Source of the DNA: Ruminococcus sp.
GTDB taxonomy: Bacteria; Bacillota; Clostridia; Oscillospirales; Ruminococcaceae
Length of the DNA stretch: 7,399 bases
Reading direction: 5' to 3'
NCBI GenBank assembly: GCA_014799765.1
Contig: JAAVHK010000104.1
Coordinates: 1-7,399 of the forward strand
Positions within the stretch are counted from its first letter, which is position 1; every line of letters starts with the position of its first letter. The notes under the pieces are model-generated. The model was given only the letters and a program-made list of their open reading frames with translations. It ran no database searches and was not told where the DNA came from. The position numbers were made by a program, and so were the translations under genes. Below are positions 1-6,072 of this stretch, in pieces.

Positions 1-7
1 AATTTTT

Positions 8-85
8 TTATATTACATATTTCGTATGGAAAGCCACAAACTCATTTTTATTCAGGTCAGGAATATTTCCGTACATATCAAGCAT
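8..85 (-). other. 25-codon ORF downstream of the repeat gene, possible displaced tail
   Basis: An ATG at 85 opens 25 codons ending in TAA at 8-10 (MLDMYGNIPDLN..., ending near FHTKYVI). The same frame is open further upstream across the stop of the repeat-protein gene, as if a protein tail continued one frame away from it. No ribosome binding site of note precedes the ATG. The mixed hydrophobic and charged composition looks like protein, but the stretch is too short to judge. It could be the frameshifted C-terminus of the repeat protein, a remnant, or chance. No function is proposed. Confidence 0.2.
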
Positions 86-93
86 AAGCCTGA

Positions 94-372
94 TTATTGC
101 CGTGGATTGCCATTTTTATCATATCCCCAATAGTCAAAACCATATTCATCATAACCCTCACGGTCAAAGCCATTTATATTAAAACCGTCTTCATCATAAC
201 CATCTTTATCATAACCCCAAGGGTCGTAACCATATTCATCATAACTAAAATAATCATTTTCTGTATAGCCATATTCGTCTTTACCATTGATATCATAGCC
301 ATTAATATCATAACCATTAATATCAAACCCGTCTTCATCAAAACCATTTTCATCATAACCATCTTGGTCATA
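94..372 (-). repeat. 15-bp periodic coding repeat
   Basis: The DNA repeats with a 15-base period that matches the five-residue protein repeat. On the plus strand, units such as CATAACCATTAATAT occur back to back around 293-325, with more diverged copies on both sides. The period is a multiple of three and most changes keep the Y/F-D-x-x-G pattern, so this is an expanded coding repeat. Nearly exact neighbouring units suggest recent gain or loss by slippage or unequal recombination. Confidence 0.8.
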
Positions 373-393
373 ATTTTTGATTTCTTCACACAT
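94..393 (-). CDS. Small protein of tandem [YF]-D-x-x-G pentapeptide repeats
   Basis: The 99-residue protein is, after a short head (MCEEIKN), almost entirely a five-residue repeat: YDQDG, YDENG, FDEDG, FDING, YDING and so on. There are about 17 units, broken once near the middle (YTENDYFS). It is very acidic and rich in Asp, Gly, Asn and aromatic residues, with no signal peptide or membrane segment, so it is probably cytosolic. The Asp/Asn/Gly spacing recalls calcium-binding loops, but no complete EF-hand or dockerin motif is present, so metal binding is only a guess. I chose the ATG at 393 because AAAGGA (409-404) lies 10 bases upstream; an in-frame TTG at 402 sits only 1 base from that site. 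The start lies 5 bases after the stop of the Maf-DUF1015 gene, and its ribosome binding site is inside that gene, so the two are probably co-transcribed and translationally coupled. I recognise the repeat style but no named family. Confidence 0.75.
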   Translation of the reverse strand: MCEEIKNYDQDGYDENGFDEDGFDINGYDINGYDINGKDEYGYTENDYFSYDEYGYDPWGYDKDGYDEDGFNINGFDREGYDEYGFDYWGYDKNGNPRQ

Positions 394-398
394 AATTT

Positions 399-2237
399 TC
401 AATTCCTTTCTATAATTTTTCTTGCTTCAATGTAGAATCTCTTGTCTTCCGCATGACCCATTGAAAAAGTTTTCCGAGGTAATGCACCGTCTTTTATAAC
501 GGTTGGGAACAACTGCGACTTATCCATATCCGGAAGTATAAAGCCTATACCTTTATGCTTTTCAGCGAGATTCTTGACAGTTTCCGTGCCGTGAATGTAG
601 TCGATTTTTCCGCCGTTCGATTTTATATAACCGTCAAGGAAATTCTGTAAAGAGCCGACTGAAAGATTTGAAGTTTTTTTATTGATATATAATTTCTTTT
701 CCGTGCCTTTATATGACATTACTACATACTGGTCAGAAGTCTGTGTTTCGGATAATTCAAGAGTTTCTGACATTTCAGTAATGAGTTTATTGCAGTCAAC
801 ATCATATACAAGACGGTGTATGGCTTCAAATTTAAGTGCTTCGCTGTGGAGGTTGACTATTTCAGCGAGTGCATAACGTGCGGGATGTCCTGAAAAATCC
901 ATATCCGGATTTGATTTTTTTAACTGTTCGTAAAATTCCTTAGCGGTAGCGAGTGAGTGATTACCATCGCCCATAGCATAGAGAAGTACCGGTGATTTTT
1001 CAAGACCATACTTTTCATTGAATTTTTCAGGGTCAGCGAGTTCACATAAAGCGGAATCAATTTTCTGCTGTGCCTGCTCGTCAAGTAAATAACCCTTTAT
1101 ACTTCCGCCGTTCTGCATGAGGTCAAAATCATATAGTTTTTCCATATCCTGATTTGCAAGCGGTTCAATTACTGTATTTTCAGGGTCATCAATAAGAATC
1201 ATAATATGCGGTAATTCGAGACCTGCTCCCTGACGTACCTTTATACGAGGTGGGATTCTCTCTATTACTGTAGCTTCCGTGGCACGTACTTCGGAACGGC
1301 TACCCTTTGAGAAGTCATATTTTTCAAGGTCTATCGCTCCTACTATACCACGCCTTACAATGCCGTTACTCTGAACTCTTTCAACATAGACCATAGCATT
1401 TTTATACTCCCTGAAAATGCCGTCAGAGATATATTTATCCATGCAACTATGAATATTTTCTATTCTTTCAGAAACGTCCTCATTTTCAAGAAAGATTTCC
1501 GGCAGTATCAGGTTCAGTGTTGACGGTGCATCACCGACTATATTGTAAACTTCATTCCAGTATTCCGGCTCGCTGGTGTACTGGTCACAGGCTATTACTG
1601 ACCATTTATTCATATCTACATTAGTCGGGATAAGTATATCCGCATTATGAAAAGCTGTTGTATTCAAAATTTTTTCCTCCAGTGATTTAATAAATTTTTT
1701 AAGTTCCTGATTGAGTGACGATACCGGCAGACCTACTACATTGAAGTAATCTCCGTCAATGCCCTGTACCAGTAAAGAACCTTTTCCCTGTATACCGTAT
1801 CCGCCGGCTTTATCGAACGGCTCTCCGGTGGATATATACCATTCTATATCTTTTTCGGAGAGTTTCCGGAACGTAACGGAAGTAGTTTCCGAATGGATTA
1901 TTTTTTTTCCGCAACCCATTATACAGAATGATGTTGTAACTTCATGGATTTTTCCGGAAAGCATTCTGAGAAAATTTCTGCATATATCAGCATTTTCCGG
2001 CTTGCCGAGTACTTTATTATCCGTTTTTACAACAGTGTCACAGCCTATTACTACACAGTCCGGATAAAACCTTGATACTGCCTTTGCTTTCAGTTCCGCA
2101 AGGTAGGCGGACGGTTCGGAAGTGAGATTTTCCGGTAAAGTTTCGTCAACGTCCATTGAAACACATTCAAAGTCATCTGTGATAAGTTTCATGAGTTCAC
2201 GCCGACGTGGTGACGCAGATGCAAGTATTATCTTCAA
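399..2237 (-). CDS. maf: Maf-type nucleotide pyrophosphatase fused to a DUF1015 domain
   Basis: The 612-residue protein has two complete domains. Residues 1-190 are a Maf/YhdE pyrophosphatase, with the N-terminal signature LASASPRRREL, a CDTVV catalytic segment near 66-70, LGKP near 77-80 and FDKAGGYGIQGKG near 141-153. The last resembles the dTTP/UTP-hydrolysing YhdE class, whose members remove non-canonical or excess nucleotides and have been linked to septation control. Residues 191-612 match DUF1015, with ACDQYTSEPEYW near 216-227, an RATEATVIERIPPR segment near 318-331 and GDGNHSLATAK near 423-433. DUF1015 has no settled activity known to me, though it is often found near serine biosynthesis genes. 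The start is taken as TTG at 2237: it has AAAGGAG 8 bases upstream and gives the family start MKIILASASPRR. An in-frame ATG at 2267 lies upstream of the likely -10 box and cannot be on that transcript. No linker separates the domains, and the join retains a ribosome binding site. Confidence 0.88.
   Translation of the reverse strand: MKIILASASPRRRELMKLITDDFECVSMDVDETLPENLTSEPSAYLAELKAKAVSRFYPDCVVIGCDTVVKTDNKVLGKPENADICRNFLRMLSGKIHEVTTSFCIMGCGKKIIHSETTSVTFRKLSEKDIEWYISTGEPFDKAGGYGIQGKGSLLVQGIDGDYFNVVGLPVSSLNQELKKFIKSLEEKILNTTAFHNADILIPTNVDMNKWSVIACDQYTSEPEYWNEVYNIVGDAPSTLNLILPEIFLENEDVSERIENIHSCMDKYISDGIFREYKNAMVYVERVQSNGIVRRGIVGAIDLEKYDFSKGSRSEVRATEATVIERIPPRIKVRQGAGLELPHIMILIDDPENTVIEPLANQDMEKLYDFDLMQNGGSIKGYLLDEQAQQKIDSALCELADPEKFNEKYGLEKSPVLLYAMGDGNHSLATAKEFYEQLKKSNPDMDFSGHPARYALAEIVNLHSEALKFEAIHRLVYDVDCNKLITEMSETLELSETQTSDQYVVMSYKGTEKKLYINKKTSNLSVGSLQNFLDGYIKSNGGKIDYIHGTETVKNLAEKHKGIGFILPDMDKSQLFPTVIKDGALPRKTFSMGHAEDKRFYIEARKIIERN
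1665..1680 (-). promoter_or_regulatory. Internal ribosome binding site and TTG start for a free DUF1015 protein
   Basis: Inside the fused reading frame, GGAGG (1680-1676) is followed after 8 bases by an in-frame TTG (1667-1665), exactly at the Maf/DUF1015 boundary. The resulting protein would start M-N-T-T-A-F-H-N-A-D and run 422 residues to 399, the usual size of a stand-alone DUF1015 protein. This suggests two formerly separate, adjacent genes joined by loss of the maf stop codon. The downstream protein may still be made separately. Internal initiation itself is inference. Confidence 0.6.
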
Positions 2238-2245
2238 TTCTATCA

Positions 2246-2252
2246 CTCCTTT
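2246..2252 (-). promoter_or_regulatory. Ribosome binding site that decides the maf start
   Basis: AAAGGAG lies 8 bases before the TTG at 2237-2235. It settles the start in favour of TTG over the upstream ATG at 2267, which has no Shine-Dalgarno sequence. Confidence 0.75.
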
Positions 2253-2257
2253 ATCCG

Positions 2258-2286
2258 ATTTTAACATATATTTACCGTAAAGTCAA
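2258..2286 (-). promoter_or_regulatory. Sigma-A type promoter for the maf-DUF1015 unit
   Basis: Reading leftward, TTGACT (2286-2281) and TAAAAT (2263-2258) are separated by 17 bases, close to the housekeeping consensus. Transcription would begin near 2251, giving a leader of only about 14 bases that starts at or just before the ribosome binding site. The in-frame ATG at 2267 would lie upstream of the transcript. Confidence 0.65.
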
Positions 2287-2329
2287 GTACGGGAAAAAAA
2301 GTCTGTAAAAAATTTTCAGAAGTACTTGA
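2283..2329. repeat. Inverted repeat overlapping both divergent -35 boxes
   Basis: TCAAGTAC (2283-2290) and GTACTTGA (2322-2329) form a perfect 8-base inverted repeat with a 31-base spacer. Each arm contains the TTGA core of one -35 element of the two divergent promoters. It may simply reflect two similar -35 regions, or it could be a two-site operator. Confidence 0.45.
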
Positions 2330-2354
2330 AAAATCTGTCAGAATGATGTACAAT
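2326..2354 (+). promoter_or_regulatory. Sigma-A type promoter for the pgk-gpmI cluster
   Basis: TTGAAA (2326-2331) and TACAAT (2349-2354) are separated by 17 bases, a strong housekeeping-type promoter. Transcription should start near 2361, leaving a leader of about 45 bases before pgk. The first bases of the leader can form a small GAGC/GCTC hairpin (2363-2366 with 2373-2376). AAAGGA at 2391-2396 is the ribosome binding site, 10 bases before the ATG. Confidence 0.75.
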
Positions 2355-2406
2355 ATTATTGTGAGCGTTCATGCTCCGTATCATAATATGAAAGGATGTC
2401 ATATAA

Positions 2407-3627
2407 ATGGCAGGATTAAACAAAGTTACTGTCGAAGACGTAAACGTTACCGGCAGAAAGGTACTCGTAAGAGTAGACTTCAATGTACCGCTTAAAGACG
2501 GCGTTATCACAAACGACAACAGAATACAGGCTGCACTTCCGACAATCAACAAACTCGTTGAAAACGGTGCAAAAGTTGTACTGTGTTCACACCTCGGCAA
2601 GCCCAAGAACGGTCCGGAAGCTAAGTTCTCACTCGCTCCGGCTGCTACAAGACTTGCAGAACTCGTAAACACAAAGGTTGTTTTCGCTGCTGACGATACA
2701 GTAGTAGGCGAAAACGCTAAGAAAGCAGTCGCTGAAATGAACAACGGCGAAATCGTTGTACTCGAAAATACACGTTTCCGTGGTGCAGAGGAGACAAAGA
2801 ACGGTGAGGACTTCTCCAAGGAACTCGCAGACCTCGTAGACGGCGAAGTTTTCGTAATGGACGCATTCGGTTCAGCACACAGAGCGCACGCTTCAACAGC
2901 AGGCGTAACAAAGTTTGTCAAGGAGACAGCAGTAGGCTATCTTATGCAGAAAGAAATCCAGTATCTCGGAAACGCAGTAGAAGTACCTGAAAGACCGTTT
3001 GTAGCTATCCTTGGTGGTGCAAAGGTTGCCGACAAGCTGAATGTTATTTCAAACCTCCTCGAAAAGTGCGATACACTTATAATCGGTGGCGGTATGGCTT
3101 ATACATTCATAAAGGCTAACGGCGGTTCAATCGGAAATTCACTCGTCGACGACGAAAAACTCGAATACTGTCAGGAAATGCTTGCAAAGGCTGAAGCACT
3201 CGGCAAGAAGATACTTCTTCCGGTAGATACAGAAGTTGCATCTGCATTCCCGAACCCGATTGACGCTGAAATCGAAGTTGAAAACGTTGCATCTGATTCA
3301 ATTCCGGACGGAAAAATGGGTCTCGATATCGGTACAGAAACACAGAAGATTTTCGCAGAAGCTGTAAAGACCGCTAAAACTGTTGTATGGAACGGTCCTA
3401 TGGGCGTTTTTGAAAACCCTGTACTCGCAAAGGGTACAATAGCAGTAGCCAAGGCACTCGCAGAAACAGATGCTACAACAATTATCGGTGGTGGCGATAC
3501 CGCAGCGGCAGTAATGCAACTCGGTTTCGCTGACCAGATGAGCCATATTTCTACAGGTGGCGGTGCATCTCTCGAATATCTCGAAGGTAAGGTACTCCCT
3601 GGCGTTGCTGTAATCGCTGAAAAGTAA
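2407..3627 (+). CDS. pgk: Phosphoglycerate kinase
   Basis: Phosphoglycerate kinase transfers the acyl phosphate of 1,3-bisphosphoglycerate to ADP, giving ATP and 3-phosphoglycerate in cytosolic glycolysis. The 406 residues are full length for a bacterial enzyme. N-domain substrate-binding features are RVDFNVPL (22-29), the DNR arginine at 39, SHLGKPK (61-67), ENTRF (120-124) and DAFGSAHRAHAST (152-164). The nucleotide-binding C-domain shows GGAKVADK (203-210), NGPMGVFE (339-346), GGGDTAAAV (371-379) and STGGGASLEYLEGK (382-395). The ATG at 2407 has AAAGGA 10 bases upstream and gives the family-typical N-terminus. It is the first gene of the rightward cluster, directly behind a good promoter. 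Leucines are mostly CTC or CTT, a biased pattern consistent with high expression and unlike the membrane genes that follow. Confidence 0.99.
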   Translation: MAGLNKVTVEDVNVTGRKVLVRVDFNVPLKDGVITNDNRIQAALPTINKLVENGAKVVLCSHLGKPKNGPEAKFSLAPAATRLAELVNTKVVFAADDTVVGENAKKAVAEMNNGEIVVLENTRFRGAEETKNGEDFSKELADLVDGEVFVMDAFGSAHRAHASTAGVTKFVKETAVGYLMQKEIQYLGNAVEVPERPFVAILGGAKVADKLNVISNLLEKCDTLIIGGGMAYTFIKANGGSIGNSLVDDEKLEYCQEMLAKAEALGKKILLPVDTEVASAFPNPIDAEIEVENVASDSIPDGKMGLDIGTETQKIFAEAVKTAKTVVWNGPMGVFENPVLAKGTIAVAKALAETDATTIIGGGDTAAAVMQLGFADQMSHISTGGGASLEYLEGKVLPGVAVIAEK

Positions 3628-3640
3628 TTCAATCTCAGAA

Positions 3641-3666
3641 AAGGGCGGGTAGAAATATTCGCCCTT
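3641..3666 (+). promoter_or_regulatory. Hairpin after pgk without a U-tract
   Basis: AAGGGCG (3641-3647) pairs perfectly with CGCCCTT (3660-3666) around a 12-base loop, 13 bases after the pgk stop. It is followed by ATGTGCAG rather than a run of T, so it does not look like a standard intrinsic terminator. It may stabilise the pgk end of the message or partly attenuate the genes beyond, which would help explain high pgk and low membrane-protein levels. Its role is inference. Confidence 0.5.
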
Positions 3667-3689
3667 ATGTGCAGAAACGGGGTTTAAAT

Positions 3690-4190
3690 ATGCACTATAT
3701 GAATATGGCTTTATTTTCTGTTAATCCGTTTGTATTTGTATATTCTTCAGCGTTTGTCATTATACCGCTTGTATTTTATGCTGTATTCTGCTATAAAAGA
3801 TTCATTGTATCTGTACAGGCGGAAACAGTGAAAAATTTCAATTTAGAAAGTGTGGATTACATTAAAACTGTAGCTGTAGTAAAATCAGTAAACAGGATTT
3901 TAAAAAAATCAACGCTTTGTTATAATGTAAACGGACAGGAATTTTCCATAAAAGTACCATATTACATTAAGTCAGACAGTACCTATGTTATTTATCCAAA
4001 AAATAAACCGAATAAAGCTATTCTGTATGATTGCGAACAACTGAAAAAGACAGTCAAAAAATATACCACTCTTGCAAATCTGAGTATTATACTTGAATTT
4101 ATTATGATTATTTTAACAATACTGATGTTTATATTACTTGTTAAAAGCGGTGGCGATAATACTGGTGTATCATCTATTCCATCGTACTAA
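3690..4190 (+). CDS. Membrane protein resembling DUF3592
   Basis: From the ATG at 3690 the protein has 166 residues. A first membrane segment (about 13-34) is followed by a positively charged turn (CYKR), a soluble region of about 90 residues and a second membrane segment (about 130-151). The soluble part has the outline of DUF3592 proteins: a beta-rich stretch with YNVNGQEFSIKVPYY (78-92) and then TYVIYPKNKPNKAIL (98-112), like the family's typical Y-x-P-x-N-P-x-x-A ending. The family has no known function. The start is uncertain: GGGG at 3679-3682 is a weak ribosome binding site 7 bases before 3690. An ATG at 3699 gives the MNMALFSV start shared with the next gene, while a GTG at 3669 has no site and lies just past the hairpin. 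It lies between pgk and a second small membrane gene. AT-rich codon use contrasts with pgk. Confidence 0.7.
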   Translation: MHYMNMALFSVNPFVFVYSSAFVIIPLVFYAVFCYKRFIVSVQAETVKNFNLESVDYIKTVAVVKSVNRILKKSTLCYNVNGQEFSIKVPYYIKSDSTYVIYPKNKPNKAILYDCEQLKKTVKKYTTLANLSIILEFIMIILTILMFILLVKSGGDNTGVSSIPSY

Positions 4191-4210
4191 AGTGTAAATT
4201 GAGGTGGATT

Positions 4211-4477
4211 ATGAATATTGCTTTATTTTCTGTTGAGACAAAAGGTCATCTGTCGGGTGCGATTATTTATTATATAATTTTTGTATATTTACTGATAGTA
4301 ATGTATTTTCTATGGATTGCGTTCTCTACAGTTAAGCTGATTTCTGCAATGGAAGAATTAAGGCAAACTGACAAATCAGACATTGATAAATTGAAAGTCT
4401 GTAAGAAAAAAATTATATTCCGTTCAATTATGACTGCTATTCCGTTAGTGCTTTTAGCCGTTTTTGCATTTAAATAA
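4211..4477 (+). CDS. Small two-segment membrane protein
   Basis: The 88-residue protein has two hydrophobic segments (about 15-40 and 69-87) joined by a charged loop of about 28 residues (MEELRQTDKSDIDKLKVCKKK), giving a hairpin topology. The ATG at 4211 is supported by GAGG 6 bases upstream; an in-frame TTG at 4199 would add four residues but has no site. It starts 20 bases after the preceding gene and ends 28 bases before tpiA, so all are likely on one message. Its first 24 bases nearly duplicate those of the preceding gene (MNIALFSV against MNMALFSV), after which the sequences differ. I do not recognise a family. It might act with the neighbouring DUF3592-like protein as a membrane pair, but only position and the shared start support this. 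Confidence 0.65.
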   Translation: MNIALFSVETKGHLSGAIIYYIIFVYLLIVMYFLWIAFSTVKLISAMEELRQTDKSDIDKLKVCKKKIIFRSIMTAIPLVLLAVFAFK

Positions 4478-4505
4478 AAATATCAATCAAAAGGAGTTAT
4501 TTAAA

Positions 4506-5282
4506 ATGAACAAGTCAACAAGAAAGGCAATTATTGCCGGTAACTGGAAAATGAACAAAACTCGTCGGGAAGCTAAGGAACTTCTCGAAGCTATAAAGCC
4601 TCTCGTTGCCAACGCTGAGGGTAATGTTGAAGTTATCGCCTGCGTACCGTTCACAAACCTCGAAACAGCTATCAATACAACAGCCGGTTCAAACGTAAAA
4701 GTAGGTGCTGAAAACGTACACTTCGAGAAGAGCGGAGCATTTACCGGTGAAATTTCCGCAGATATGCTCGTTGAACTCGGTGTGGAGTACGTTGTTATCG
4801 GTCACAGCGAAAGAAGACAGTACTTCGGCGAAACTGACGAAACTGTAAACAAGAGACTTCTTTCCGCAATCGGTAGCGGATTAAAGGCTATCCTCTGCGT
4901 AGGTGAGACCCTCGAACAGAGAGAACAGGGCATTACTGAAGAAGTTATCGCTATGCAGACCAAAATCGCTTTACAGGGTACTTGCGAAAAGTGCATAAAG
5001 AACGTTGTTATCGCTTACGAACCGGTATGGGCTATCGGTACTGGTAAGGTTGCTACTCCGGAGCAGGCTCAGGACGTTTGTGCATTTATCCGTAAGACTA
5101 TCGCAGGACTTTTCAATCAGGAAGTAGCTGACGGTATCACTATTCAGTACGGCGGTTCTATGAACGCTAAAAACTGTGCTGAACTCCTCGCAAAACCTGA
5201 CATTGACGGCGGTCTCATTGGTGGAGCATCTCTTAAAGCTGAAGACTTCAATACAATTGTACAGGCTGCTGTAAACGGCTGA
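4506..5282 (+). CDS. tpiA: Triosephosphate isomerase
   Basis: Triosephosphate isomerase interconverts dihydroxyacetone phosphate and glyceraldehyde 3-phosphate in the cytosol, usually as a dimer. The 258 residues are normal for a bacterial enzyme. Visible active-site elements are N13 and K15 in AGNWKMN, the electrophile H100 in VVIGHSERR, the catalytic base E172 in AYEPVWAIGTGK, which leads into the flexible lid, and the phosphate-binding YGGSM (215-219) and GGLIGGASL (235-243). Nothing essential is missing. The start is the ATG at 4506, with AAGGAG 9 bases upstream; an in-frame upstream start at 4464 would overlap the preceding gene and lacks a site. No separate promoter is obvious, so expression probably depends on the pgk transcript. 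Codon use is like that of pgk. Confidence 0.99.
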   Translation: MNKSTRKAIIAGNWKMNKTRREAKELLEAIKPLVANAEGNVEVIACVPFTNLETAINTTAGSNVKVGAENVHFEKSGAFTGEISADMLVELGVEYVVIGHSERRQYFGETDETVNKRLLSAIGSGLKAILCVGETLEQREQGITEEVIAMQTKIALQGTCEKCIKNVVIAYEPVWAIGTGKVATPEQAQDVCAFIRKTIAGLFNQEVADGITIQYGGSMNAKNCAELLAKPDIDGGLIGGASLKAEDFNTIVQAAVNG

Positions 5283-5301
5283 TTCTGAATAAAATTTTTT
5301 C

Positions 5302-5347
5302 CGGTGGGTGAACTATCCGTTTGCCCACTGCCTTTTCAAGTGGGTGA
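5302..5347 (+). promoter_or_regulatory. Two mutually exclusive hairpins between tpiA and the next gene
   Basis: GTGGGTGA occurs twice (5304-5311 and 5340-5347), and both copies can pair with the single GCCCAC at 5323-5328. Hairpin A pairs 5302-5309 with 5323-5330 (8 pairs including two wobbles) and is followed by CCTTTT, like a weak terminator. Hairpin B pairs 5321-5328 with 5340-5347 (8 pairs including wobbles) and would bury the GGTGA that is the likely ribosome binding site of the next gene. Only one can form at a time. A regulatory role is inference. Confidence 0.4.
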
Positions 5348-5352
5348 CGGCT

Positions 5353-6072
5353 ATGAAAGATTCTGCAAATGAAATAAAAAACAATAAATGGAACAGTATA
5401 AATGTTCTTATAGTTACTTTGACAATGTTCGGCGGTATAATATTTCTGATGTATACAAGCGGAATAACAACTGTATTATTTAAGATAGGACTTCCGGTTA
5501 ATATTGTACTTGTGTTGTTATATAAAATCAATAAAAAATACGGACACTTAAAAATACCGGTTATTATACTCCGGACAATAGCAATAATTATTTTTGTATC
5601 AGGTTTTATTGCACCGGTTATTTTAATAAATTTCAAACATACAAAAATAATGTATCCTGTAAAGCGTTTCTGTTACAATTACGGTGTACATAATATCGGG
5701 AATTTTCTTCCTGAAAGTATGCCGGAAAAATGCGACGATTATTTATTTATCACAAAAGGAAATATAGTCGCACAGGACTATCATGCAGACGCTTATCTTA
5801 TATTCCATACCGATTCCGGAACACTGAAAAAGTATGAAGAACATTTCAATTCTGTTGATAATGCAGAACGTTATACAGTACATATGCCCGATAAAGAAAA
5901 CAGCGATTTATGGCTGAAATGTCCGGAAGAACTCCCACGGCACGTATTTTCGCAATTACAATCCGAACACATACACGATTTTGAAAAGGCTATTATATAT
6001 ATAGTACCGGCTTATTACGTCAAGGGCTGTATGCTTGATTATAATTCCGGTCTTGCGGTATTCTGGTACTGA
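5353..6072 (+). CDS. Unrecognised membrane protein with three predicted membrane segments
   Basis: From the ATG at 5353 the protein has 239 residues: a short polar N-terminus, three hydrophobic segments (about 15-35, 39-58 and 68-92) and a soluble C-terminal region of about 145 residues. The C-terminal part has scattered aromatic and charged residues and five cysteines (C107, C127, C190, C226 and none paired in an obvious motif beyond these four sites being single), so no metal-binding or catalytic motif is visible. I do not recognise the family. A GTG at 5308 would add 15 residues, but these are encoded by the hairpin region and lack a ribosome binding site, so the ATG is preferred, with weak GGTGA 5 bases upstream. 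It lies between tpiA and gpmI on the same strand, 28 bases before gpmI. Codon use is AT-rich and unlike the glycolytic genes. Confidence 0.65.
   Translation: MKDSANEIKNNKWNSINVLIVTLTMFGGIIFLMYTSGITTVLFKIGLPVNIVLVLLYKINKKYGHLKIPVIILRTIAIIIFVSGFIAPVILINFKHTKIMYPVKRFCYNYGVHNIGNFLPESMPEKCDDYLFITKGNIVAQDYHADAYLIFHTDSGTLKKYEEHFNSVDNAERYTVHMPDKENSDLWLKCPEELPRHVFSQLQSEHIHDFEKAIIYIVPAYYVKGCMLDYNSGLAVFWY

Noticed and set aside
94..393. CRISPR array or satellite repeat
   Set aside because: The period is 15 bases with no unique spacers, is a multiple of three, and varies in a way that keeps the protein repeat, so it is a coding repeat.
97..435. Rightward 112-codon open frame opposite the repeat gene
   Set aside because: It is isoleucine-rich low-complexity sequence made by reading the antisense of the 15-base coding repeat. 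It has no ribosome binding site and is contradicted by the coupled leftward gene.
2238..2267. Upstream ATG at 2267 as the start of maf
   Set aside because: It lacks a Shine-Dalgarno sequence and lies upstream of the -10 box. The TTG at 2237 has AAAGGAG and gives the conserved N-terminus.
2316..2921. Leftward 201-codon open frame opposite the start of pgk
   Set aside because: It is an antisense shadow of pgk, with serine/threonine-rich low-information sequence, and it crosses the pgk promoter.
3171..3632. Leftward 153-codon open frame opposite the end of pgk
   Set aside because: It is an antisense shadow of a highly expressed conserved gene, with no ribosome binding site and no recognisable domain.
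4464..4505. Upstream extension of tpiA by 14 residues
   Set aside because: It overlaps the end of the preceding gene and has no ribosome binding site. The ATG at 4506 has AAGGAG at good spacing and fits the family start.
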